A DNA stretch of 60,690 nucleotides from an uncultured Acetatifactor sp. (GTDB taxonomy: Bacteria; Bacillota; Clostridia; Lachnospirales; Lachnospiraceae), in assembly GCA_910578185.1 (NCBI GenBank), contig CAJTPN010000019.1, positions 1 to 60,690 of the forward strand. Direction: 5' to 3'. This document shows positions 1 through 8,399 of this stretch, piece after piece (position 1 is the stretch's first letter; every line of letters starts with the position of its first letter). The notes under the pieces are model-generated. The model saw nothing but the letters and a program-made list of their open reading frames with translations, made no database searches and had not been told where the DNA came from. Both the position numbers and the translations under genes were made by a program.

Positions 1-145
1 CCATTCTGTCAATACCATTCTGCCATTTTCCACCACAAGCGTATGAATGCGTCCTCCTATAAACTGCGCCGCTACTGCAAGCACATTTGTGGTGTTAAAT
101 TGTTTTGTGCCCTACATAGTCCACAAAAGATAACGCTTTTGCCTC
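1..145. other. Window edge; possible 5' end of a minus-strand gene
   Basis: No gene can be assigned with confidence. On the minus strand a frame stays open from about position 95 to the window edge and reads like coding sequence (it includes GGRIHTLVVENGRM). It would be the start of a gene divergent from the SRP RNA. The only candidate start in the frame is a GTG near position 93 with no clear ribosome binding site, and the gene runs out of the window, so I do not name it. Confidence 0.2.
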
Positions 146-174
146 TTGACAAACGCTTCGGAAACGGATACACT
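146..174 (+). promoter_or_regulatory. Sigma-A promoter of the SRP RNA
   Basis: A perfect -35 box TTGACA (146-151) is followed by a 17-base spacer and the -10 box TACACT (169-174). Transcription would begin near 181, exactly where the 5' strand of the SRP RNA closing helix starts. Confidence 0.85.
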
Positions 175-180
175 TATAGA

Positions 181-341
181 GCCGTACATTTCAAAGCTTA
201 ACGCAATGATGAAACTCGGTCTTGCGCAATGGGAATCTGTGAACCGTGTCAGGTTGGGAACAAAGCAGCACTAAGCGGAACCTCTCATGTGCCGTAAGGC
301 AGCCGGGTGGAGTTGTGTCTGAGTTTGGGGTGTACGGTTTT
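181..341 (+). ncRNA. ffs: Signal recognition particle RNA (4.5S/scRNA type)
   Basis: RNA scaffold of the signal recognition particle, which binds Ffh and targets nascent membrane proteins. The conserved domain IV apical region is visible at about 247-270: GTCAGG, a short TTG/CAA stem capped by GGAA, then AGCAGC, which matches the Ffh-binding loop. The 5' bases CCGTACA (182-188) are complementary to TGTACGG (331-337), which closes the molecule, and a T-run follows. The RNA is about 160 nt, between the E. coli 4.5S RNA (about 114 nt) and the Bacillus scRNA (about 270 nt). The strong promoter immediately upstream supports the 5' end. The exact 3' end is uncertain by a few bases. Confidence 0.85.
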
Positions 342-367
342 AAAATGTCCAAAGACAGGAAAAGAAA

Positions 368-1414
368 ATGAAGCTCAGAAAAACAGATGATTTGGAATCA
401 ATGATGGAAGACTGTGTGCTCTGTCCTCGACGCTGCCACAAAAACCGCGCAGGAGGAGAGATGGGATACTGTGGTCAGAGCGGGGAAATCACTGCCGCCA
501 GAGCCGCACTGCATTTCTGGGAAGAACCCTGTATTTCAGGTTCTTGCGGTTCCGGTGCAGTCTTTTTCGCCGGATGCAGCCTGCAGTGTGTGTTCTGTCA
601 AAACTACGCCATTGCCCGCCATAGGCAAAACACCTCCGGGCATGATATGTCCGGCCCACTTCGCCTTTCCATTCCGCGTCTCAGTGAAATCTTTCTGGAA
701 TTGCAGGAAAAAGGCGCCGCCAACATCAATCTGGTCACCGCAGCGCATTTCCTTCCCCAGGTGCGTCTTGCCCTCATCGCCGCCAAAGAAAACGGACTTT
801 CCATCCCCATTGTGTATAACAGCTCCGGCTATGAAGAAGTTCCTTCCCTGCGCCTGCTGGAAGGGCTGGTGGATATCTATCTCCCCGACCTGAAATATCG
901 TTCCTCACAGCTTTCCGCCCAATATTCCCATGCGGCGGATTACTTTGAAATAACCTCCGCCGCCATTGCGGAAATGTTTCGGCAGACAGGCCGTCCCGTG
1001 TTGGAGGACCACAGCGGCCTTATGAAAAAAGGAGTTATTGTACGTCATTTGCTTCTTCCCGGCCAGGCAGGCGATTCCAAGAGAGTTTTGCGTTATCTTC
1101 ACGAAACATACGGAAATGACATTTATGTCAGCATAATGAACCAATATACTCCAATGCCCCATGTGGCGAAGTCTTATCCGGAGTTAAACCGCCCTGTCAC
1201 TGAAGCGGAATATGAGAGAGTACTGGATTTTGCCTGCGGAATTGGAATCGAAAACGGTTTCATGCAGATTGGGCAAACGGCATCGGAAAGCTTTATCCCA
1301 AAGTTTGACCGGGCAGGATTAGAGATCACAGCTCCGTCCGCATCATATAATACCCAAAATCCCCTGTTTGAGCAGGCTCCTCCTCACACTCAAAGCTCTC
1401 AAAGCCAAACATGA
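368..1414 (+). CDS. Radical SAM protein, PflX / PFL-activase-like
   Basis: A 348-residue radical SAM enzyme. The SAM-cluster motif CSLQCVFC (C70, C74, C77) is intact. An N-terminal Cys set (C16, C19, C23, C35; CVLCPRRC) is typical of the PflX-like branch (COG1313), which resembles pyruvate-formate-lyase activating enzymes but whose substrate is not established. The ATG follows AGGAAAAG. The gene starts 27 bases after the SRP RNA and may share its transcript. Homology appears to end near residue 320; the last 30 residues are low-complexity and lie antisense to the end of the convergent DUF6128-type gene (89-base overlap). Family assignment is confident; substrate is unknown. Confidence 0.8.
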   Translation: MKLRKTDDLESMMEDCVLCPRRCHKNRAGGEMGYCGQSGEITAARAALHFWEEPCISGSCGSGAVFFAGCSLQCVFCQNYAIARHRQNTSGHDMSGPLRLSIPRLSEIFLELQEKGAANINLVTAAHFLPQVRLALIAAKENGLSIPIVYNSSGYEEVPSLRLLEGLVDIYLPDLKYRSSQLSAQYSHAADYFEITSAAIAEMFRQTGRPVLEDHSGLMKKGVIVRHLLLPGQAGDSKRVLRYLHETYGNDIYVSIMNQYTPMPHVAKSYPELNRPVTEAEYERVLDFACGIGIENGFMQIGQTASESFIPKFDRAGLEITAPSASYNTQNPLFEQAPPHTQSSQSQT

Positions 1415-2795
1415 TCGCCACCTGTTTTTCCTTTTCATAATAATTGCCCGGTACTCCAATATAATAAACCTTCTCACCCTTTTTCTCCAGCCTGGTGAGA
1501 ATCAAATGATGATAGTTATAATAGCCGTGCAGTAAAAAGCTGTTATTCACCATCTTATACGCCGCCGAAGGAAACAACACAAAGTCTGAAGGTCCGATGG
1601 AAAGATATTCCCGTTTGTCATGAAAGGGATTGATATGAGGATAGATAGCGCACAGCTGCAGCCATTTATCTTCCAACAGCTTCACAGGATGCTTTGTTTC
1701 CTGCGCGCCGCGCCTCTTTGAATCGCACCTCTGCTCCGCGCTCTCTATTTCCCCCTCCCTGGCTTCCTCATGATACTTCTCAGGTCCTTCTGCCCTGCCC
1801 TCCGGTTCCCCTGACCTTTTATCCCCAATCTTTTCTTTTCGCCACACTTGCCCCTCTTCCCCTCCTGATGTCTCCTGCTTTGCCCGTATCCCCTGGTCCT
1901 TGCCGGAAGGCTCCTGCCGCCTGTCCTCCTGTCTTTCAGAATCTTTACCCCGGTTTTTTGCTCCAAGCCTTGCTTCCTCTGCCCCGGACTCATATCCCAA
2001 AACGGAGCTTCTTGCCGTTTCCCCTTGGGTTCCGGCATATCCCACAGATCTCTGGGCAGCTCCGCTTCCAAAACGTCCCACGGTTCCTTCCCCACTTCCG
2101 GTACCTCTCAGCAGGCTCTCCTCATTTTCCGCTCGGATTCCGGCATACTCCACAGACTCCCGTGTATCTTCCCTTTCACTTCCCCCGTTCCCTGCCTTGC
2201 TCTGTTTACTATCCAACTTGAATCCTGCAGACCTCCCGGAGCTCTGTACACTTTCCGCTCCGCTTCCCGTAAGTTTTCCGGCTATCTCCACTTTCCAAAT
2301 ACCGTCCGCTCCACTCTCGTTTTTTTCCAGATTTCGCTCCAAATCCTCTGAGCCCGCTGTTCCCGCGCTCCGTACCACCATTTCCTTTCTCGTCCGGCTT
2401 TCCCCACTGCCTCCGTTTTGTTCCCCAGAACGAATTTCCTCTCGAGATTTCTCCTGCCAATTACAGGAAAGTTCCCTGTCGCCTCCCAGCGGAATACGAA
2501 TGCCCTGCAGTTGCCCATAGGTAATCCCCATCCCCCCAATATCGTTCATATCCTGACACGACTGTCGGTATTGTCCCTTCCCTCCGCTTATCCGGATCCT
2601 CCCGATGACAATTTCCTGTTTGTCACAGCACAACAAAACATCCCGTGTAAAGGAATCCGTCACATGCAGACCAGTTATGGCCACCTCTATCCGCAGCCCG
2701 CCGTCCCTGGCCTCCAGCTTTACAAATCCGCTTCCTTTTATCCGTTCGCCGTTTTCATAATAATCCAGATATTTTATTTTTCTTTCATAAAACAT
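1326..2795 (-). CDS. DUF6128-type protein with long low-complexity centre
   Basis: A 489-residue protein of unknown function. The N-terminus (residues 1-125, beginning MFYERKIKYLDYYENGERI) and the C-terminus (about 370-489, rich in aromatic residues, HINPFHDKREYLSIGPSDF) look folded and conserved, matching what I recall of the Lachnospiraceae DUF6128 family. The middle (about 125-365) is low-complexity, rich in G, S, E, R and K, and looks disordered. The start is set by GGGGGAG seven bases before the ATG at 2795; a longer reading frame exists upstream but lacks a ribosome site. The C-terminus contains GVPGNYYEKEKQVA, which reads like a hydrophobic-aromatic binding module, but that is only an impression. 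Confidence 0.65.
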   Translation of the reverse strand: MFYERKIKYLDYYENGERIKGSGFVKLEARDGGLRIEVAITGLHVTDSFTRDVLLCCDKQEIVIGRIRISGGKGQYRQSCQDMNDIGGMGITYGQLQGIRIPLGGDRELSCNWQEKSREEIRSGEQNGGSGESRTRKEMVVRSAGTAGSEDLERNLEKNESGADGIWKVEIAGKLTGSGAESVQSSGRSAGFKLDSKQSKAGNGGSEREDTRESVEYAGIRAENEESLLRGTGSGEGTVGRFGSGAAQRSVGYAGTQGETARSSVLGYESGAEEARLGAKNRGKDSERQEDRRQEPSGKDQGIRAKQETSGGEEGQVWRKEKIGDKRSGEPEGRAEGPEKYHEEAREGEIESAEQRCDSKRRGAQETKHPVKLLEDKWLQLCAIYPHINPFHDKREYLSIGPSDFVLFPSAAYKMVNNSFLLHGYYNYHHLILTRLEKKGEKVYYIGVPGNYYEKEKQVAIMFGFESFECEEEPAQTGDFGYYMMRTEL

Positions 2796-2962
2796 AGTAA
2801 GCTCCCCCTGAATCTCCAAGTTCCTAACTGATATTAACTAAGTATATTCCGGGGGTTGTCTGACATATTACAGTTACATAAAAATATATTGCATAGCGAC
2901 ATTATAATCAAAACAAATATGCTGACACATTTACTTTCAGCGAAATAACACGGAATAAATTT

Positions 2963-3310
2963 TCAGTCTGCAAGGCGGCGGAGGCCGGCGATGCAGTGAC
3001 ATCGTTGACCGACAACAACGCAGCAGAGGTACGCCCATTCATCCGCTGTTGGGAGAGCATATCCCTGGCTGTGCAACAATTCCTTTAATTGCAGATAAGA
3101 TATCTCGTGATACAGATATGACTTCCACTCACCATCTATGTAGTCAAACCGAACGCGGCCTGCCAGATTGAAGCTTCTGCAGTTCGTATGTTCCAGTATC
3201 CGGCCATCCTTTTCAAATACGCCGGTGGTGCAGCTTTGTCCCCACCGGGAAAAGGATTGCAGCCCCCGAAACAACAATCCATAATGATCTGCCAGGCGGC
3301 AGCCCCTTAA
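2963..3310 (-). pseudogene. Truncated FGE/sulfatase-modifying-factor-like gene fragment
   Basis: An open stretch immediately behind the helicase gene, in a different frame. The translated text (GLLFRGLQSFSRWGQS, then YALPTADEWAYLC) ends at a motif like LPTEDEWEYLCGGG, typical of formylglycine-generating-enzyme-type (FGE-sulfatase) proteins. Right after this motif the reading turns into an unrelated Cys/Val/Arg-rich tail and stops, so the catalytic half is missing. No good start is present: the first candidates are TTG at 3277 or nothing, and the coding look extends up to about 3310. I read it as an internal gene fragment or remnant. A short real protein cannot be excluded. Confidence 0.4.
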
Positions 3311-6300
3311 TGCCTTATGGAGAAGTAATCTGCAAGTACTTCTTTGATATAATTATACCTTCTGGCATATGAATTTTCCACCCGAATCAACTGTAAATGA
3401 TGAAGTCTGCAAATCTCATTTTTCTTGCGGTCCCGGTTTTTGACCACCTCATCCTCAAAATGCTCTTTTCCGTCCAACTCAATGGCCAATACCGGAACCT
3501 CCTGCCTTCCCACCCGCTCATAAACCACAAAATCGAATCTGCCGGAATAAAACAAATCGCTGTAGTTAAGGTTGTCTTGGAATACCTGGGAAATGGCCAC
3601 CTCCTTTTTTATCGTATGGCGGTTTTGAGACAGCCAAATATTTTCCAATGCATGATTGAGATTTTCCATAAAGGCTTCTTCTGTGGCAGTGCTGAAGGGC
3701 TTAATGCCCAAGGCCCTGGAGTTTGCCTTTTTCTGAGTGACCTGAGCGCTGCCGTTTTGTTTCACATAGCATACCAGTTCATAAAGATCATCCTCCCCGT
3801 CCCACTGATGAAGCCGGGCCAGGTTTTGCGCGTCCGCAAGCACAATCAGCTTATCCCTGGCACGGGAAGTCGCCACATTGATCAGCTCTTTATTATTTTT
3901 TAACCATTCATATGTCCCTGCCTGGGTTTGTGAAGTAATCGCCGTGGAAAAAAGCACCACGTCTTTCTCATCTCCCTGGAAGGCATGTACCGTCCCGCAA
4001 GCCACATTCTCCAGCCTTTCCCTTTTCAGCGCCTCCTCGATCCTCTTTTTCTGGTTGACAAAAGGGGTAACGACAGCGATACTCTTATCCCTGTGGGCCA
4101 TGGCGTAACGAACCACCTCTTCCACTTCCGCAGGCGCGGTATTTTTCATTCCCGTTTCGTCATTTCTCACATCCACATATATCAACGGATGCTCCTCCCT
4201 GCTCACGGAACAAATTTTCAGCTTTGCATTATAATACTTTTTATTGTTGAATTCTATAATCTTAGGATTACAGCGGTAATGATGGCTAAGCAGCACCTCG
4301 TCGCTGACCGCATCGCAGGCAAGGTAGGTTTTATAGATGGAATTTTTACAGTAGTCATATTCTTCTGCCACATTGTACTTCTTCCGCAGTTTTCCATTCA
4401 CCTGTTCATCCAGCAGGATCACCGGATTCAACTGCTGGGGATCCCCCACCAGCATCAGCTGTTCTCCACGGATAACAGGCACCAGAGATATGGCTGTATT
4501 GCACTGGCTGGCTTCATCCATAATCACCATGTCAAACATAGGGCATGGCTCTCCCAATTTGTGTGCAGAAATGCAGGTGGTGATCATGATGGGAAATATT
4601 TTTTGGAGCCGTTTGATATTCCCCTTATCACTCAGATACTTTCCAAGCTGCGCTACCTGATCTTCCTCAGGCACCTCGTACAAAATACGGCGCAAACCTT
4701 CATATGCGGCTTCTCCCAACTTTTTAATATATCTGGCTGAGGTAAAGAAAAGATATTGATACAGCGTTTCCATATCCCGATCCAGCAATCCGTATGCATC
4801 TTCATCCGTAACGGTACCCGCCTCCTCAATTTTGGTCTGTATTTGATTCAGCTGTCGAGCCTCCAGATCCATCCGAAAGGGTATGGTTTCCATGGAGGTC
4901 ACCTCACGGTTCTGATAATCCAGCATCTGTTTCAAGGTTTCTCTACGTTCCTTCAGGTCCAGAACCTCTTCATACTTTTTTAACAGAGCAGAAAGTCTCT
5001 TGGTACGTTCGATCCTGTCGTCTTTCTTCCTGTCCAATGTAGCCTCAAAAACTTGAATGGTCTGGGCCTGTTCATACAGTTCTCTTATGTATGTCAGCGC
5101 CTCCCGCAGCTTGTCAATATTTCCCAACCGCAGTACCGGAAACAGAATCCGTCTGCCCCGATATTCCAGACTTGTCAGCTTCTCAAAGACACCGTTGATG
5201 GGATGATTGTTATAAGACGTAAAAAGCACTGTCTTTTCATTAAAAAATGCGGTCACAATCGTATTGATGATAGTGCTGGTCTTGCCTGTGCCCGGAGGTC
5301 CCTGAATATATGCCACAGGATATTTCATGGCATTATGTATTGCCAGCAGCTGATCCAGATTCACCCTGTTGTCGGTCAGGGTGATGGGGTATTCCTTCCT
5401 TCGGATCGGCCGGCTCAACAAGTCGCCAAAAAAGGCTTTTACCGGAATAGTCACTTTGTCCTCCTGGTACATCTCAAGGATTGCCTGGTATTCCTGATGC
5501 AAATCCAGCACAATATCCATGCCCAAACCAATGATATAAGGCATGTCGTCCACTCCCATAAATGACTTTGTATGCCTGCCCACACAATCCTTAATTTTTT
5601 CCTGGTTTTTCTCAAAGTCTCCCAGAAGCTCATATTCCTCCGCATCAAGGTATTTGCGAATACTTTCCACATTATCACCGAAGTAAAATTGGGTACATAC
5701 GGTGATGTCGTCCGCGGGGCGCAGTACCTTACACTTTACATCCAGATCAAGCCTTCGATAAGCCAGCACATACAACCCCCTTTGGGTATGAAGGCTGAGT
5801 ACGTTCATCGCCAGCTTCTGCATTACCAACTTGCCATCCCGCAGGTTTTTCATCTGTGCATTTTTCATCTGAAAGTTACGGACAATTTCCCGAAATTGCT
5901 CCTCAGATAGCTGATAGCTCTCCCCCGAAAAGCTTTCCCTGTCCAGCATCTGAACAAGCTCAAAATCAGCATAATAAGGCGTGGTGTCCATTCGATTACA
6001 CATTTCCAGATATTTTAATATTTTCAAATTGGGAACATTATTGAAAAGTGTTCTATATTTTTCCGGATTCAGATATATGTCCCGAACCAATTCCTCATTG
6101 ACAGGATAATAAGTACCCTCTATGACCTGGGACGCAATAATGGAATCTATACTGATATATTCAAAAGAATTCAGGGAATAACGCATCAAGTGCAAGCCAT
6201 CCACCGACAGTCTCCGTTTTCTGACATCCAGACCGCGAATTCCAATCCAGAATTTTGTTATATTTTCTTCCTTATTGCGGTATTCTATATACAGCCACTT

Positions 6301-6345
6301 TCCCTCATGGATCGCCGTAAAAATATCATTATATATGCTGTTCAT
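3307..6345 (-). CDS. WYL domain / SF1 helicase / PD-(D/E)XK nuclease fusion
   Basis: A 1012-residue protein. The N-terminal 80 residues (EGKWLYIEYRN, then IGIRGLDVRKRRLSVDGL and FEYISIDSII) have the pattern of a WYL domain, a nucleic-acid/nucleotide-sensing module. A superfamily 1 (DNA2/NAM7, UvrD-like) helicase core follows, with Walker A GPPGTGKTST near residue 350, DEASQ (motif II) near 610, GDPQQLNPV, and C-terminal motifs including TVHAFQGDEKDVV and NVATSRARDKL. The last 100 residues carry RFDFVVYE then AIELDGKEHF, a PD-(D/E)XK (DUF2726-like) nuclease signature. The start is ATG at 6345 behind AGGGGA; an upstream extension has no ribosome site. Such fusions are common in phage defence or DNA repair; the actual role here is inference. 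Confidence 0.8.
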   Translation of the reverse strand: MNSIYNDIFTAIHEGKWLYIEYRNKEENITKFWIGIRGLDVRKRRLSVDGLHLMRYSLNSFEYISIDSIIASQVIEGTYYPVNEELVRDIYLNPEKYRTLFNNVPNLKILKYLEMCNRMDTTPYYADFELVQMLDRESFSGESYQLSEEQFREIVRNFQMKNAQMKNLRDGKLVMQKLAMNVLSLHTQRGLYVLAYRRLDLDVKCKVLRPADDITVCTQFYFGDNVESIRKYLDAEEYELLGDFEKNQEKIKDCVGRHTKSFMGVDDMPYIIGLGMDIVLDLHQEYQAILEMYQEDKVTIPVKAFFGDLLSRPIRRKEYPITLTDNRVNLDQLLAIHNAMKYPVAYIQGPPGTGKTSTIINTIVTAFFNEKTVLFTSYNNHPINGVFEKLTSLEYRGRRILFPVLRLGNIDKLREALTYIRELYEQAQTIQVFEATLDRKKDDRIERTKRLSALLKKYEEVLDLKERRETLKQMLDYQNREVTSMETIPFRMDLEARQLNQIQTKIEEAGTVTDEDAYGLLDRDMETLYQYLFFTSARYIKKLGEAAYEGLRRILYEVPEEDQVAQLGKYLSDKGNIKRLQKIFPIMITTCISAHKLGEPCPMFDMVIMDEASQCNTAISLVPVIRGEQLMLVGDPQQLNPVILLDEQVNGKLRKKYNVAEEYDYCKNSIYKTYLACDAVSDEVLLSHHYRCNPKIIEFNNKKYYNAKLKICSVSREEHPLIYVDVRNDETGMKNTAPAEVEEVVRYAMAHRDKSIAVVTPFVNQKKRIEEALKRERLENVACGTVHAFQGDEKDVVLFSTAITSQTQAGTYEWLKNNKELINVATSRARDKLIVLADAQNLARLHQWDGEDDLYELVCYVKQNGSAQVTQKKANSRALGIKPFSTATEEAFMENLNHALENIWLSQNRHTIKKEVAISQVFQDNLNYSDLFYSGRFDFVVYERVGRQEVPVLAIELDGKEHFEDEVVKNRDRKKNEICRLHHLQLIRVENSYARRYNYIKEVLADYFSIRH

Positions 6346-6424
6346 CTGTATTTTCCCCTGATATATACTCAAATTTCCGTCTCCGGCATATGCTGCCGCC
6401 GGGCATAAAAGGCCCCATACGCAC

Positions 6425-6465
6425 AAAAAGCAGCGCTCCCACTTAGGCAAAAATGGGAGCGCCGC
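6425..6465 (-). terminator. Rho-independent terminator of the chemoreceptor gene
   Basis: Inverted repeat arms at 6430-6441 and 6454-6465 form a 12-pair stem (one G-T pair) with a 12-base loop. Read on the minus strand it is followed by TTTTT. It lies just after the methyl-accepting protein gene. Confidence 0.85.
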
Positions 6466-6522
6466 ATCTATAAATCCATATCGTATCAAATAACTACGCC
6501 CTCTTTGGCATCCGGGCATAGC

Positions 6523-8202
6523 TTATTGACGCATACCCTTTAATTTGAAAGAACCCATCAAATTCTTGAGAAGCCCTGCCTGAGAAGACAACTGCTGGCT
6601 TGCCGCAGCGCACTCTTCGCTGGTAGCGGCATTGGTCTGAACCACAGCCGATATCTGATCTATACCATCATTGACTTGGGCAATGGATATGGTCTGTTTC
6701 TCCACGGCCTCCACCACAATGGCCATCTGACTGGTGACATTGCTGGCATGCTGCCCTGTTTGTTCCAGAGATTCCGTGACTCTGTTCACAACCTGGCTGC
6801 CTTTGTTTATGGCCGCAACGGAACTTTCAATCAGCTCCTTGGTAGCCTTCGCCGCCTGATCAGACTGGGCTGCCAAGCTGCTCACTTCCTCAGCCACCAC
6901 TGCAAAGCCTTTGCCTGCCTCTCCCGCATGCGCTGCCTCCACCGCGGCATTCAACGACAGAATATTGATCTGGAAGGCTATATTTTCAATGGTGGAGATT
7001 ATGGTGCTGATCTCCTTGGAAGAATGCGAAATATCCTTCATGGCAATGTTTAATTCCTTAACATAATCTATGCTGACGCCCAGCTGTGCGCCTGCCTGAT
7101 TCACGAAATGACCTGCCTGCTCAGCTGCCGTGGAAGTCTGTTTGGCATTATCCGAGATATTGGCAACCGTTGCGGATATCTGCTGTATGGCGCTGGCCTG
7201 CTCGGTGGCTCCCTGCGCCAGATCCTGCGCACTGCCGGAAACCTGTTCCGAACCGTCAGAAACCTGACTTGCACTGGCCACAATCTGACCCATGGTATCA
7301 TTCAACTGGTTTTGAATCCGATCCAGGGACATTTTAATTGATTGGAAATCTCCCAGGTAATCCTGACTGGTACTTTGTGTAAGGTTGCCGTTGGCAATCT
7401 CTCCCAGCATATTGCTGATCTCACCAATATAATCCCGCAATCGGCAGATGGTACTCTCAAAGATTCTTCCCAGCACTCCTATCTCATCGTTGGAGCGAAT
7501 GTTCACATGGACATCCCCGCCTCTGGCAAGTCCCAGCTCACCCTTTTCCATACTCTGTGCCACCTGGGTAATCTTTTTCAAGGGCGCGGATACGCACGAT
7601 CTCAAATATGCCGCCATGATCAAAACACAAATTGCAATGACAATGCCGCTTACCACCGTACACAGCCAGATAACGGAACGTGTCTGCTCATCGGCTTCTG
7701 CCTCGGATATTCCCGCGAAAATCAGACCGTTAATCTGTCCGTCGGCGCCTCTTGTAGGAACATAGGAACACAGATACTTCTCTCCTAAAATATCCGCTTC
7801 CCCCACATAACTCTGTCCTTTTTGAAGCACAATGGCATTTAACTCTGAAGAAAGCTTGGTCCCCACAGCACGTTCTCCGTTTTGCGTCACGGTACTGTAA
7901 GCCCGTGTATCCCCCTCAAATATGGTAAATTCACAGCCCATAAGCTCCTTCAACTCATCCAGCAGCCGATTTTTGTCCTCATTTTCGGATATCCTGCTCA
8001 GTTCATGGGCCAACATATTGGTACCATTGGTACATCGCTGCTCCAGCATCCCCATAACCAGGGACGTAAACACATTGACGCAGATGGTCATTGCCAAAAC
8101 CACAGACACCATCTGCATCACCGCCACAACAGCGCCTATCTTTAATCCAATCCTAATATACTTTTTGTCCTTTCCGCTTTGAGATACCTGAACCTTTTCC
8201 AC
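6523..8202 (-). CDS. Methyl-accepting chemotaxis protein
   Basis: A 559-residue transmembrane chemoreceptor. TM1 is at about residues 20-50, then an extracellular domain of about 130 residues in the single-Cache style (TIFEGDTRAYSTV, LGEKYLCSYVPTRG), then TM2 at about 177-200. A HAMP segment follows, and a cytoplasmic signalling domain with the hairpin tip IAFQINILSLNAAVEAA and a long helical bundle. It would relay ligand binding to CheA/CheW; the ligand is unknown. The start codon is GTG, supported by GGAGGAA seven bases upstream. No che genes are nearby, so it is an orphan receptor. A terminator follows. Confidence 0.93.
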   Translation of the reverse strand: MEKVQVSQSGKDKKYIRIGLKIGAVVAVMQMVSVVLAMTICVNVFTSLVMGMLEQRCTNGTNMLAHELSRISENEDKNRLLDELKELMGCEFTIFEGDTRAYSTVTQNGERAVGTKLSSELNAIVLQKGQSYVGEADILGEKYLCSYVPTRGADGQINGLIFAGISEAEADEQTRSVIWLCTVVSGIVIAICVLIMAAYLRSCVSAPLKKITQVAQSMEKGELGLARGGDVHVNIRSNDEIGVLGRIFESTICRLRDYIGEISNMLGEIANGNLTQSTSQDYLGDFQSIKMSLDRIQNQLNDTMGQIVASASQVSDGSEQVSGSAQDLAQGATEQASAIQQISATVANISDNAKQTSTAAEQAGHFVNQAGAQLGVSIDYVKELNIAMKDISHSSKEISTIISTIENIAFQINILSLNAAVEAAHAGEAGKGFAVVAEEVSSLAAQSDQAAKATKELIESSVAAINKGSQVVNRVTESLEQTGQHASNVTSQMAIVVEAVEKQTISIAQVNDGIDQISAVVQTNAATSEECAAASQQLSSQAGLLKNLMGSFKLKGMRQ

Positions 8203-8399
8203 CTCTGATTCCTCCGCTAATAAATAATGTTAATCATATAAAACGCTATCCTTTTCATTTTACCACAGAACAACTGTTTTGTGAAGTCTAATTTCATGCT
8301 CCGTCCTGGCAATCTGCAGCGATTCTCCGGCAGCTTAGTTCGTGTCGAAATCCTGTCAGATACCAACTGTTTTCGATCTACATTGTTGCAAATATCAAA

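Noticed and set aside
1694..2520. Plus-strand Pro/Ser-rich frames opposite the DUF6128-type gene
   Set aside because: Antisense shadows of the low-complexity region; no start signals.
8203..8399. Regulatory palindrome near 8266-8283 between the chemoreceptor and CdaR-type genes
   Set aside because: Imperfect and AT-rich; no partner site or promoter alignment, so not called an operator.
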